Source: Acidimicrobiaceae bacterium
Lineage (GTDB): Bacteria; Actinomycetota; Acidimicrobiia; Acidimicrobiales; MedAcidi-G1
Assembly: GCA_002726315.1 (NCBI GenBank)
Contig: PBSS01000001.1
Coordinates: forward strand, 1 to 49,773
Direction: 5' to 3'
DNA length: 49,773 nucleotides
Shown: positions 17,449 through 25,562 of the stretch, piece after piece
How the letters are laid out: every line of letters begins with the position of its first letter
How positions within the stretch are numbered: position 1 is the stretch's first letter
Made by a program: the position numbers and the translations under genes
The notes under the pieces: model-generated
Seen by the model: the letters and a program-made list of their open reading frames with translations, nothing else
What the model was told of the DNA's origin: nothing
Database searches by the model: none

Positions 17449-18222
17449 ATGGAATCTGAGAATCACCCGGCGCGGGTTGTGGCGGTTGCAAACCAAAAAG
17501 GGGGAGTGGGCAAGACCACAACTACCATCAACTTGGGTGCTGCCCTTTCAGAACAGGGTTCCAGGGTTCTTCTCATTGACCTAGACCCCCAGTCAAACGC
17601 AACGACGGGACTGGGCGTTTCAAGCCGCGACGTCGAGACCTCGGTCTATGACGTCCTTTTGGGTCAGGTTCCACTGGCCTCCGTTGTGCAGAAACTGGAT
17701 GTGACCGGTCTCTCCCTCGTTCCCTCCAGCCTCGCTCTGGCAGGCGCCGAGATCGAACTGGTGACGGCTTTCAGTCGTGAAAACCGATTACAGAAAGCGC
17801 TTGAACCGATCGTTTTCGACTACGACTGGATACTGGTGGACTGCCCTCCTGCTTTGGGACTCCTAACGGTGAATGCTCTTGTGGCAGCCGATGAGGTGCT
17901 TGTTCCTATCCAGTGCGAGTACTTCGCGCTTGAGGGGCTTGGGCAGTTGGTTGGAAACGTAGATCTGGTGAGAGCGAACCTGAACCCCGACTTGAAAGTC
18001 TCCACGATTGTCCTGGTGATGTTTGACGCCCGCACAAATCTTTCTGAGCAGGTTGCAGAGGAGGTCAGGTCCTACTTCGGTGACCGAGTTTGCCGGCAGG
18101 TGATTCCTAGGTCCATCCGCCTCTCAGAGGCACCGTCCTTCGGTCAGCCGATCACCGTCTTTGACCCAACATCAAAGGGAGCACTGGCATATAGACAGCT
18201 TGCAATGGAGGTAGCCACATGA
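17449..18222 (+). CDS. parA: chromosome partitioning ATPase ParA/Soj
   Basis: A Walker-type ATPase that moves ParB-parS complexes. The deviant Walker A 'KGGVGKTTTTINLGAAL' is near residue 16, with 'DLDPQSNATTGLG' and 'VDCPPALGLLTVNAL' following. I chose the ATG giving 'MESENHPARVVAV' (257 aa) instead of the TTG 12 codons upstream, since it gives the normal spacing to the P-loop. parB overlaps its stop by four bases. It shares the rightward operon after rsmG. Confidence 0.96.
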   Translation: MESENHPARVVAVANQKGGVGKTTTTINLGAALSEQGSRVLLIDLDPQSNATTGLGVSSRDVETSVYDVLLGQVPLASVVQKLDVTGLSLVPSSLALAGAEIELVTAFSRENRLQKALEPIVFDYDWILVDCPPALGLLTVNALVAADEVLVPIQCEYFALEGLGQLVGNVDLVRANLNPDLKVSTIVLVMFDARTNLSEQVAEEVRSYFGDRVCRQVIPRSIRLSEAPSFGQPITVFDPTSKGALAYRQLAMEVAT

Positions 18223-19115
18223 GCCGTCCAACAGGACTTGGTAGGGGGCTGGACGACCTGATACCGGAATCCAGTGCGGTTCCAATCGAACTGGTAGGGG
18301 AGAATACTTTAAAAAATAATGAGACTTATTCTCGTTATATTGACATTCCAGTCGAAAGCCTCTCTCCGAACAGACTCCAGCCCAGAACCGACTTTGATGA
18401 TGAGCGCTTGGATGAGCTGATTCGGTCAGTAGAGGCGGTAGGTGTTCTGCAGCCAGTCCTGGTCCGCCAGAGCCGAGATGGCTACGAAATTGTGGCAGGA
18501 GAGCGTCGCTGGCGTGCTGCACGTCAAGTCGGTCTCGCCACGATCCCAGCGATAGTCCGTACCACCGATGACAGAACCGCACTTGAACATGCTGTGATCG
18601 AGAACCTCCATCGCGATGACCTCAACCCGCTCGAGGAGGCTCAGGCGTACCACCGGCTGACAGACGAGTTCGAGATGACCCAGCAGGAGGTGGCTGAGAG
18701 GGTAGGAAGGAGTAGGCCTGCGGTCGCTAATTCCCTTCGACTGCTGGGGCTTCCAGACAGCATCCAAGGCATGCTGCGTGACGACATACTTTCGGCAGGA
18801 CATGGCCGGGCTCTGGCAGGTCTCAACGATCGACAGGTTCAAGAGACAGTTGCCGATCGAATAAGGGACGAGGGTCTCTCGGTGAGGCAGACCGAGGACC
18901 TAGTCAGGGATCTTGACCAACCGGTTAACACTCCTGTGATCACAGCAATGCCAGAATTGAATCGCGACGCCGGCCTGCTCGAGGTTGAACGCCTACTCTC
19001 CACCCGACTGGATACAACAGTTAGGGTTACAACCCGTGGACGTCGCGGGAAAATCATGGTTGCGTTCGCGGACAGAGACGATCTGGATCGGATATTTAAC
19101 CTCCTCAACGCCTGA
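18219..19115 (+). CDS. parB: chromosome partitioning protein ParB/Spo0J
   Basis: A CTP-dependent DNA clamp that loads at parS. The N-terminal 'GLGRGLDDLIP' is the ParA-stimulating segment. The ParB/sulfiredoxin-like domain follows with 'LSPNRLQPRTDF' and the CTP-binding box 'VAGERRWRAARQVGL', then the helix-turn-helix ('MTQQEVAERVGRSRPAVANSLRLL') and a C-terminal dimerisation domain ending 'FNLLNA'. The 298 residues are the usual length. Its site is at 17333-17348. Confidence 0.97.
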   Translation: MSRPTGLGRGLDDLIPESSAVPIELVGENTLKNNETYSRYIDIPVESLSPNRLQPRTDFDDERLDELIRSVEAVGVLQPVLVRQSRDGYEIVAGERRWRAARQVGLATIPAIVRTTDDRTALEHAVIENLHRDDLNPLEEAQAYHRLTDEFEMTQQEVAERVGRSRPAVANSLRLLGLPDSIQGMLRDDILSAGHGRALAGLNDRQVQETVADRIRDEGLSVRQTEDLVRDLDQPVNTPVITAMPELNRDAGLLEVERLLSTRLDTTVRVTTRGRRGKIMVAFADRDDLDRIFNLLNA

Positions 19116-19170
19116 CTCTGGCGATCGCTCTAGCGCTGCTATCAGTGGGCAGAGCAAAGTGATCAGATAA

Positions 19171-20163
19171 TCAAGTCGGATCAGCAACCGGATCAGCGAC
19201 CCACGAGCCGACGGCGTCAGAGAGCATTTGCGCCAATTCTGCTGTGGCTTGGACAACCGCACTAGGTGGTGCCAGTGAGCACAGAATTGCTGGCATTCGG
19301 GTACCCCTAAGGATCGGAAGACGCATTCCCTGCACGGGGTCCACACCCAGTCCGGCAGTAGTAAGTGCCGTGGCACACCGATGTGCAAGCCGCAAGCCCC
19401 CCTCGCTGCGGAATCCAGAAGTTTCAAAATAGGCGACTCTGCACCTGGGATTGTTCTCGATTGTTAGACCTAGGTACATCTCGGCATTGAACTGGTTGGC
19501 CGTATCCGCTTGGGTTAGGTCGTCGGGGTGGTCAAGGGCTACAACATCTGCCCCTCGGGCCCGCAGTGATCGAGCGAGAGCCGCTGTCAGGACGGCCGAA
19601 CTACCGAACTGTCCGATCACTAGGCGGCGGTCAGCCAACTCGGGTCCACTACTTCTAAGTTTCTCCAACTCACGCACCTGTGCAACCGGTGCTAATCCGG
19701 TCGAACGAATACCCAAGTTCCTCAGCTCCCTGATCGTTGACGGTCCACAGATTCCATCTGGAACCAAGCCCGTGTTGCGTTGGAAGTCGAGAAGTGCTCT
19801 TGTCGTATCAGGTCCGAAGATTCCGTCAATTCTGCCCGCATCGAATCCAAGACTCCCCAGCCTCAGTTGGAGGTCAGCTATGTCGTCACCATGCAACATG
19901 GGTGTGTGGAGGTATAGGTGTCGATCGCCAAGGTGGTAGCCGGCCTCAACCAGAGCGGCTGACGTGGTCTTGTCTAGAAGACCGTTTTCGTTTAGACCCC
20001 GCTCGGCCTGGAAGCGTTTGAGGCTGGCCGTGGTGCACTCTCCGAAGATTCCCTCAGATACCTCTGGGCCAGTGACCGGAAATGACACAGCGTCGAGTCG
20101 TCTGTGCAGGTCGCGAACTATATCGCCACTCCAGCCAGGGCCTGGTGGTGTTGGCTCAGCCAT
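19171..20163 (-). CDS. cwlM: CwlM-like protein: two peptidoglycan-binding repeats plus degenerate amidase_3 domain
   Basis: I start at the ATG giving 'MAEPTPPGPGW' (330 aa), because the ORF-track start lies in trxA. Two peptidoglycan-binding-1 repeats (about 10-75 and 85-150; 'GIFGECTTASLKRFQ', 'GIFGPDTTRALLDFQ') precede an amidase_3-like fold introduced by 'LRSSGPELADRRLVI', which strongly resembles mycobacterial CwlM. The zinc and catalytic residues are gone: 'VIGQFGSS' replaces DPGHGG, 'LGLTIENN' replaces the SxHxN strand, and 'MPAILCSLA' lacks the late Glu. CwlM in mycobacteria is a regulator of MurA, not a hydrolase; a regulatory role is inferred here. No signal peptide is visible. Confidence 0.85.
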   Translation of the reverse strand: MAEPTPPGPGWSGDIVRDLHRRLDAVSFPVTGPEVSEGIFGECTTASLKRFQAERGLNENGLLDKTTSAALVEAGYHLGDRHLYLHTPMLHGDDIADLQLRLGSLGFDAGRIDGIFGPDTTRALLDFQRNTGLVPDGICGPSTIRELRNLGIRSTGLAPVAQVRELEKLRSSGPELADRRLVIGQFGSSAVLTAALARSLRARGADVVALDHPDDLTQADTANQFNAEMYLGLTIENNPRCRVAYFETSGFRSEGGLRLAHRCATALTTAGLGVDPVQGMRLPILRGTRMPAILCSLAPPSAVVQATAELAQMLSDAVGSWVADPVADPT

Positions 20164-20203
20164 CAGAATCCAGATAGAGGATGGTGTCGGAAGAAATGCT
20201 GGC

Positions 20204-20530
20204 CTAGATGTACTCAGCCAACTCTTTGAGCAACTGGGGTTTGCCCTTTGCACCGACCAAGCGTTTGGCAGGCTCACCTCCGTCGAAGAGAATCAGGGTT
20301 GGAATACTCATTACACCAAAGCGCTGGGCTAAGCCTGGAGCGTCGTCGACGTTTACTTTGGCCACACTGAGAGAGTCCGCTTGTTCGTCGGCGATCTCTT
20401 CGAGGACCGGTGCGATCGTCTTGCATGGACCGCACCATTCGGCCCAGAAGTCGACCAGCACCGGACCATTGGCCGAGCCGATCTGTTCGTCGAACGTGCT
20501 GTCTGTCAAGTTCGTGATTGAGCCTGCCAT
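20204..20530 (-). CDS. trxA: thioredoxin
   Basis: A 108-residue thioredoxin with the active site 'WAEWCGPCKTIAPVLEEIA' and the cis-proline strand 'GVMSIPTLILFDGG'. It passes electrons from thioredoxin reductase to protein disulfides in the cytoplasm. It lies between trxB and cwlM on the same strand, the order also seen in mycobacteria (trxB2-trxC-cwlM). Confidence 0.97.
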   Translation of the reverse strand: MAGSITNLTDSTFDEQIGSANGPVLVDFWAEWCGPCKTIAPVLEEIADEQADSLSVAKVNVDDAPGLAQRFGVMSIPTLILFDGGEPAKRLVGAKGKPQLLKELAEYI

Positions 20531-20654
20531 TGTGGTGTCTCGTCTCTCCCAGTTTCTCTTATTGACTGTGTTCTATCTGATCAGAAGCCAGATCGGCTTG
20601 CAGTTTGGCATCCAACTTTGTACCGAGGTCGGCACCTTGTCGGTGGTGCTGCTA

Positions 20655-21638
20655 CTAGTGCAAGCTCTCCAGCCAACGTTCGGCATCGATGGCTGCCATA
20701 CAACCCGATGCGGCGGCTGTAATTGCTTGCCTGTATCTGTGGTCCTGGATGTCGCCACAGGCAAAGACACCGTCGATACTTGTTGTGGATCGGTCGGCTT
20801 CTGTAATCAGGTAGCCGTTCTCGTCCACGTCTAGTTGGCCTGAGAAAAGTCCTGAGTTCGGCTTATGGCCAATGGCCACGAAGATGCCAGTAACCGGCAA
20901 CTCACGGATCTCATTGGTAATGGTGTCCCGAAGCCGCAGCCCGGTCACCACGGACTCACCCAGGATGTTGTCGACAACCGTGTTCCATGCGAACTCGATC
21001 TTCGGATTGTCAAATGCCCGCTGTTGCATAATCTTAGAAGCGCGCAGTTCATCGCGGCGGTGGATGACGGTCACCTTGTTGGCAAACTTGGTAAGGAAAG
21101 ACGCCTCCTCGATTGCCGAGTCACCACCGCCGACGACAGCTATCTCCTGGTCCCTGAAGAAGAATCCGTCACACGTTGCGCAGGTGGAAAGACCGTGCCC
21201 AATGAGCCGTTGTTCGGCCTCAAGACCAAGCATCACCGACTGTGCTCCAGTGGAGATAATCAGAGAGTCCGCCATGTGGGTAGGTGTAGGTGATTCTGGA
21301 TCGTCGATCCACACCCCGAAAGGCCTACTGGAAAGGTCAACTCGGCTGGCCTTCTGGCTCACGACATCGGCACCGAACCGGATCGCTTGGGCACGCATGT
21401 CAGCCATGAGTTGGGGACCGCTGACACCATCGGGAAAGCCAGGGAAGTTCTCTACCTCGGTGGTGAGCATCAACTGGCCGCCCGGCTGGTCGCTCGTTGA
21501 TGAAGGTTCCCCCTCGATCACCAGTGGTTCTAGGTCAGCCCTAGCGGCATAGATGGCAGCAGTCAGACCGGCGGGCCCGGAGCCAATAATGACAATTCGA
21601 TGGGAGGGAACGGACATGGAATCTCTAGTTGGGTTCAT
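20655..21638 (-). CDS. trxB: thioredoxin reductase
   Basis: An FAD/NADPH flavoprotein that reduces TrxA. It has the FAD motif '[18 protein letters not shown]', the redox-active 'CATCDG', the NADPH motif '[12 protein letters not shown]' and the late FAD motif '[20 protein letters not shown]'. Length about 320 is normal. Two ATGs seven codons apart are possible (21638 or 21617) and neither has a strong ribosome site. It begins 15 bases after the small membrane protein gene. Confidence 0.97.
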   Translation of the reverse strand: MNPTRDSMSVPSHRIVIIGSGPAGLTAAIYAARADLEPLVIEGEPSSTSDQPGGQLMLTTEVENFPGFPDGVSGPQLMADMRAQAIRFGADVVSQKASRVDLSSRPFGVWIDDPESPTPTHMADSLIISTGAQSVMLGLEAEQRLIGHGLSTCATCDGFFFRDQEIAVVGGGDSAIEEASFLTKFANKVTVIHRRDELRASKIMQQRAFDNPKIEFAWNTVVDNILGESVVTGLRLRDTITNEIRELPVTGIFVAIGHKPNSGLFSGQLDVDENGYLITEADRSTTSIDGVFACGDIQDHRYRQAITAAASGCMAAIDAERWLESLH

Positions 21639-21653
21639 GATCAGTTGACTGAT

Positions 21654-21992
21654 TCAGCCACTTTGAGGGCCAGTGTTTCGCCGCGACCACAACAGGCAGC
21701 CAACAAGGCACATAGCGGATCCGAATACCAGATGGGCTGACCAACTTTCACCAGGGATGACCACGTCCAGCAGGCGAAATATCCCGAGCAGGAGGAAAAC
21801 TAGGACCGCTACGAGACAGATACTGGCAAGCAATCCGTAGATGATTCCACGGGTGGCGGTGAGTACTGGTTGCGTGGTCGCGGACCTGATTCGGGCAACG
21901 ACCTCCATGGCCCTATCCGTAGCAGTGGTCGCCCAGTCGCGGTCTTCTTCTGACGGCCCAGATTCCTGTCCGGCATCGGTCGGTTTGGGCAT
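21654..21992 (-). CDS. small two-helix membrane protein, function unknown
   Basis: A 112-residue protein with a polar, acidic N-terminal 45 residues and two membrane helices ('IIYGLLASICLVAVLVFLLLGIF' and 'AHLVFGSAMCLVGCLLW'), ending in a short polar tail. I do not recognise a family. It sits between a membrane-anchored pseudokinase and trxB in one operon, the place occupied by sigM and its anti-sigma factor in mycobacteria, but it has no anti-sigma motif I can see. Confidence 0.7.
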   Translation of the reverse strand: MPKPTDAGQESGPSEEDRDWATTATDRAMEVVARIRSATTQPVLTATRGIIYGLLASICLVAVLVFLLLGIFRLLDVVIPGESWSAHLVFGSAMCLVGCLLWSRRNTGPQSG

Positions 21993-22055
21993 AGGTCGAG
22001 CCTACAGCGGGTCCGGTGTAGGCGATCCATGACAAGATTCCCCAGGCCCCGTAGC

Positions 22056-22853
22056 TCAGCCTCTAGTTTCCGTTACTGCTGATCCCTCTGGCGTCGACTC
22101 ACCCCCGTAGAGGATTCTCGAAGCTGCCGAAGCGACAGCGATGGTGGCAATCAGGGCAGCGAGTGCAATGAGCCAACGACTTGTGTGGCAGTCAGTGCCT
22201 GTCGCTCCTATGGGTTTGAGAGAAAGCCTGAATTCTAGGAGGCTGGGGAGTCCCGAGAAATCCGTTGACAATTGAAGACTCGTGAACTGGGTCAAATGGG
22301 GAGGAATCAAGTCGCGTCGGCAGCGGGAAAGAAGTTCGGCAAGGACGACCCCAAGCCCAGCGATATCAGGTGTCGCATCCAGTGATCCAGATCCATCGGC
22401 TCGTCCCCGAAAGTCGGTGAGGTGGACCGCTCCGTTGTCTGTGAGAAGGATGTTGGATGACTTCACTGAACCATGGGGAACACCAAGTTCGTGTGCATCG
22501 GAAAGAATCTTGGCTACGCCATCAACAATGTCGATGACGTGATCGACTCGCAGGGTGATTCCTTGTTCCAGTATCCGGTCAAGTGGCCAGGCATCTACCC
22601 ACTCCGACACAACCACGGCGAGACCCTCGTAGGTGAGTGTGTCGTATACAGCTACCGCACCCGTTATCGCCAGGCGACCTGCTCCCGTGGGAACGTCGCC
22701 GGAGCGGATCAATTTAATTGCTACCGAACGTTGAAGGACCTTGTCGTAGCCGCGCCAGACCTCGGCACAGGAGGTGTCAGAAACCTGGTTCCCGAGTCGG
22801 TACCGGCGACCGATGATGGTGCCGGGGGGAATCAACTTTCGAGTGTGAAACAC
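22056..22853 (-). CDS. membrane-anchored protein kinase-like pseudokinase
   Basis: A Ser/Thr-kinase fold of about 215 residues followed by a C-terminal membrane helix ('WLIALAALIATIAVASAAS') and a short tail. The ATP-lysine strand 'SVAIKLI' is kept, but there is no glycine-rich loop ('GNQVSDTSCAEV'), the catalytic loop reads 'HGSVKSSNILL' (HRD Asp replaced) and DFG is 'DFRG'. It is therefore probably inactive. In mycobacteria the pseudokinase of MurJ/MviN lies near trxB and cwlM, so this may be a stand-alone equivalent. The GTG start overlaps degV by 22 bases; a TTG at 22835 would give a 4-base overlap. Confidence 0.78.
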   Translation of the reverse strand: MFHTRKLIPPGTIIGRRYRLGNQVSDTSCAEVWRGYDKVLQRSVAIKLIRSGDVPTGAGRLAITGAVAVYDTLTYEGLAVVVSEWVDAWPLDRILEQGITLRVDHVIDIVDGVAKILSDAHELGVPHGSVKSSNILLTDNGAVHLTDFRGRADGSGSLDATPDIAGLGVVLAELLSRCRRDLIPPHLTQFTSLQLSTDFSGLPSLLEFRLSLKPIGATGTDCHTSRWLIALAALIATIAVASAASRILYGGESTPEGSAVTETRG

Positions 22854-23668
22854 ATTCCCACGACTCCGGGGCCACCGTGGCTTGCAACCACGGGACCAAT
22901 AACACCAACCCTCGTGCTTGCTGGATCGACCACTGTGGCCAGCATCTCTAGAAGGACATCGATGTCGGCAGCCTGTGCGTGCAGGACCGAAAGATTCGAG
23001 ATGGCGTCACCGTGTTCTGCGGCCTTGTCTCTGAGCCAGGCCAGAGATTTCCTGCGGGTTCGCTGCCTTCCAGCCTCCTCGACAACCCCGGAACTGATGT
23101 CTAGGAGGGGCTTGATTGAAAGAACACTTCCCATGAGCGCCTGTGCATTGCCGATTCGACCACCTTTCTTGAGGTTGTCCAGCGTGTCGATGGCCCCGTA
23201 GACGCGTGTGCGGTTCCTGAGGTCTTCAACTAGGGCCACTACCTCGTCTGCCGAGGCTCCGTCGATGGCCGCTTGAGCTGCCTTGAGCACCATTGTGCCA
23301 AGGCCACCCGTGACGGATCTACTGTCCACGAGACGGATGTCAGCGCCCAGGTCTCGTGCTCCGGTTTCGGCAGACTGCAAGGTCGCTGAGAGGCCCGCCG
23401 ACAGGTTTATGCACACGATGGAGTCAGCACCCTCCTCAAGTCGTCTCCTGAACATGGTTTCGAACGCGCCTGGTGCGGGCGCTGCGGTCTGCGGCAGATC
23501 GTCACTGGCTGCCATCCGGGTATAGAAGTCCTCGACACTCAACTCGTCTCGATCAAGGAACTGTTGTTCACCGAAGCGGATACTTAGGGGAACAACGTCG
23601 ATTCCGAGCGACGAGATCTCTTCGTTGCTGAGGTCACAGGCACTGTCGGTAATAATTCTGACGGTCAT
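22832..23668 (-). CDS. DegV family (FakB-like) fatty-acid-binding protein
   Basis: A 278-residue DegV protein with 'IITDSACDLS' at the N-terminus, 'INLSAGLSATLQSAE' and 'DSRSVTGGLGTMVL' around the acyl pocket, and 'LDNLKKGGRIGNAQALMGSVLSIKPLL', the most conserved family segment. Members bind free fatty acids and, with FakA, feed them into phospholipid synthesis. No fakA is in the window. It overlaps the GNAT gene before it by four bases (ATGA) and the pseudokinase after it, so it is part of one operon. Confidence 0.9.
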   Translation of the reverse strand: MTVRIITDSACDLSNEEISSLGIDVVPLSIRFGEQQFLDRDELSVEDFYTRMAASDDLPQTAAPAPGAFETMFRRRLEEGADSIVCINLSAGLSATLQSAETGARDLGADIRLVDSRSVTGGLGTMVLKAAQAAIDGASADEVVALVEDLRNRTRVYGAIDTLDNLKKGGRIGNAQALMGSVLSIKPLLDISSGVVEEAGRQRTRRKSLAWLRDKAAEHGDAISNLSVLHAQAADIDVLLEMLATVVDPASTRVGVIGPVVASHGGPGVVGMCFTLES

Positions 23669-24423
23669 GATGTCTCCTCGTTAGGGTCGCAGCGTAGTCG
23701 CGGGGGTGAACCCTCTAGACGGAGCACTGCAAGTCCGCCAGGGTGCTCAACGAACCCAAACTGTTCGTACAGGGATAGGGCTGCTTCGTTGTCTGGCTGG
23801 GTGTTGACGAGGGCACTCCTAGCGCCCTTGGAATACAGCCAACTGAGCCCGTCTGCAATGAGCGAGCTACCGACACCGATTCTCCTGGCATCGGGATCTA
23901 CTGCGAGTCGCTGGATGAAACCCGTTTGGTCAGAGCGACCTGTCACCGCGTAGCCGAGAACCGCTTTACCGGATCGAACCACCCGTCTGCGGCTGGTCGG
24001 GGTGGCCGAGAAAGCTTCTCCGAGAGAAGCAGCGTCGAATTGCCAGAAGCTTGTGAATGAAGCAACGTCGATTGCGAGACTAAGAGCAACGTCTTGTTGT
24101 CTCATCCTTCTGGTGCGGTGGCTCGATTGGCTAACTATCTCAGGTCTCAGGTCCAACTCGAGGAGGTGAAGGGGCTCATGTGTTCGGTATCCGGCCTCCA
24201 AGAAAGGCGTCTGTTCACTAGGCCCGAGTGCCGCCGTCAGGATTTCGTGAAAACCTAGGTTCAGCAATAGGTCTGATATCTCCCCAACAGCGCCATGGTC
24301 GACAATGCCCCCACCGATGGAAATGACTTGGGCTATCGAAGTTGATCCGCGCCACGGGCCATATCGGAAACGTGCGCCACTGTGTGTGGTGGACACGGTT
24401 CGAATCGGTATAGCGGACGACAT
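23665..24423 (-). CDS. GNAT family N-acetyltransferase
   Basis: The C-terminal half holds a clear GNAT domain: 'IQRLAVDPDARRIGVGSSLIADGLSWL' is the acetyl-CoA-binding motif A, followed by 'VNTQPDNEAALSLYEQFGF'. The N-terminal half (about 1-110) is less conserved and may be a degenerate second GNAT fold. The ATG at 24423 is chosen; an in-frame TTG eight codons upstream is the alternative. First gene of the operon leading to degV, pseudokinase, trxB, trxA and cwlM. Substrate unknown. Confidence 0.82.
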   Translation of the reverse strand: MSSAIPIRTVSTTHSGARFRYGPWRGSTSIAQVISIGGGIVDHGAVGEISDLLLNLGFHEILTAALGPSEQTPFLEAGYRTHEPLHLLELDLRPEIVSQSSHRTRRMRQQDVALSLAIDVASFTSFWQFDAASLGEAFSATPTSRRRVVRSGKAVLGYAVTGRSDQTGFIQRLAVDPDARRIGVGSSLIADGLSWLYSKGARSALVNTQPDNEAALSLYEQFGFVEHPGGLAVLRLEGSPPRLRCDPNEETS

Positions 24424-24554
24424 TTCTGGTGTGTTGTCGATAATCAACCCACCCTACGGCTCCCTAACCCATGCAGCCTTCCCGTCTACCTACTGTTGAT
24501 GCCGAATGGGAGGCCCCACTCCTCTGACCCGGACTGGACGGTTACGCTCGGCGC

Positions 24555-25562
24555 GTGACCGTGCTGATGGTGACAGACGAACGGTTCCTGGATCATCGAA
24601 GGGAGCGGAGCCACCCCGAGTGTCCCGCACGGCTTCAGGCCGTCTGGTCGGGAATGGAGGCAGCTGGCGTGGCCGATGCGATCATCGGGCGTGAGCCAAC
24701 TCCCTCTACCGATGCCGACCTGTTGCGCTGTCATTCACCAGCACAACTGGAGAAGTTAGAGAAGCTTCACGCCGTTGGTGGCGGACAGGTGGATATCGAC
24801 ACCTACATGGGTGCGGGATCATGGGAGGCTGCACGCCTGGCATCGGGAGCAGGCCTAGTGGCGGCAACTGCTCTCAGAGAAGCCGAGGCCGACGTCGCCT
24901 TCTGTGCTGTACGGCCACCTGGCCACCACGCCACATCAGCTACCTCGATGGGATTCTGCCTCGTAAACAACTTGGCGGTGACGGCGGCTGCCTTGGTTGC
25001 AACTGGTGAGCGGGTGGCGGTGGTGGACATCGACGCCCACCATGGCAACGGAACACAGGACATCTTTTATGACGACAATCGAGTCATGTTCGTTTCGATC
25101 CACCAGTGGCCCCTATACCCGGGAACTGGCAGAATCGACGAGATCGGCGAAGGGGAGGGGAAGGGCACCACACTCAATTTGCCGCTACCGGTCGGTTCCG
25201 CCGGTGATACCTATCGTTACGCCCTTGATGCCACTGTCATTCCAGTGATTGAGAGGTTTGATCCGGACTGGTTGTTGGTTTCTGCCGGTTTCGACGGGCA
25301 CAGATTGGATCCTCTTTCAAATCTGGGTCTGACGTCCGGCGACTTTGCTGACATGAGCGCGCGAATCGTGAGGCTTGTACCACCCAGACGCTGCATCCTG
25401 TTTCTCGAGGGGGGCTATGACCTAGGTGCCCTTTCCGATTCGGTCGGTGCAGCCTTGGCTGCAGTCGTTGGGGTTGACCACAGGCCCGAACCATCCAGCG
25501 GAGCGGGCCCTGGCAGCGACGTGGTCGATGAGGCGGCACGGATCCACGGGGTCAACAGATGA
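24555..25562 (+). CDS. histone deacetylase family protein (AcuC/HDAC-like amidohydrolase)
   Basis: A zinc-dependent deacetylase fold of 335 residues. It has the N-terminal 'HPECPARLQAV', the 'RPPGHHAT' histidine pair, the metal motif 'DIDAHHGNGTQDIFY' and 'SAGFDGHRLDPLSNLGL' with the second metal aspartate region. Bacterial members deacetylate proteins (AcuC on acetyl-CoA synthetase), polyamines or small molecules; the target here is unknown. The start is GTG and the end overlaps the CCA enzyme by four bases. Confidence 0.92.
   Translation: MTVLMVTDERFLDHRRERSHPECPARLQAVWSGMEAAGVADAIIGREPTPSTDADLLRCHSPAQLEKLEKLHAVGGGQVDIDTYMGAGSWEAARLASGAGLVAATALREAEADVAFCAVRPPGHHATSATSMGFCLVNNLAVTAAALVATGERVAVVDIDAHHGNGTQDIFYDDNRVMFVSIHQWPLYPGTGRIDEIGEGEGKGTTLNLPLPVGSAGDTYRYALDATVIPVIERFDPDWLLVSAGFDGHRLDPLSNLGLTSGDFADMSARIVRLVPPRRCILFLEGGYDLGALSDSVGAALAAVVGVDHRPEPSSGAGPGSDVVDEAARIHGVNR

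Noticed and set aside
19451-19939. 162-aa ORF opposite cwlM, and similar long antisense ORFs (e.g. 20872-21552, 38995-39795, 41538-42119)
   Set aside because: They are reverse-frame shadows of well-supported genes, rich in Ser/Arg as expected from antisense of GC-rich codons.
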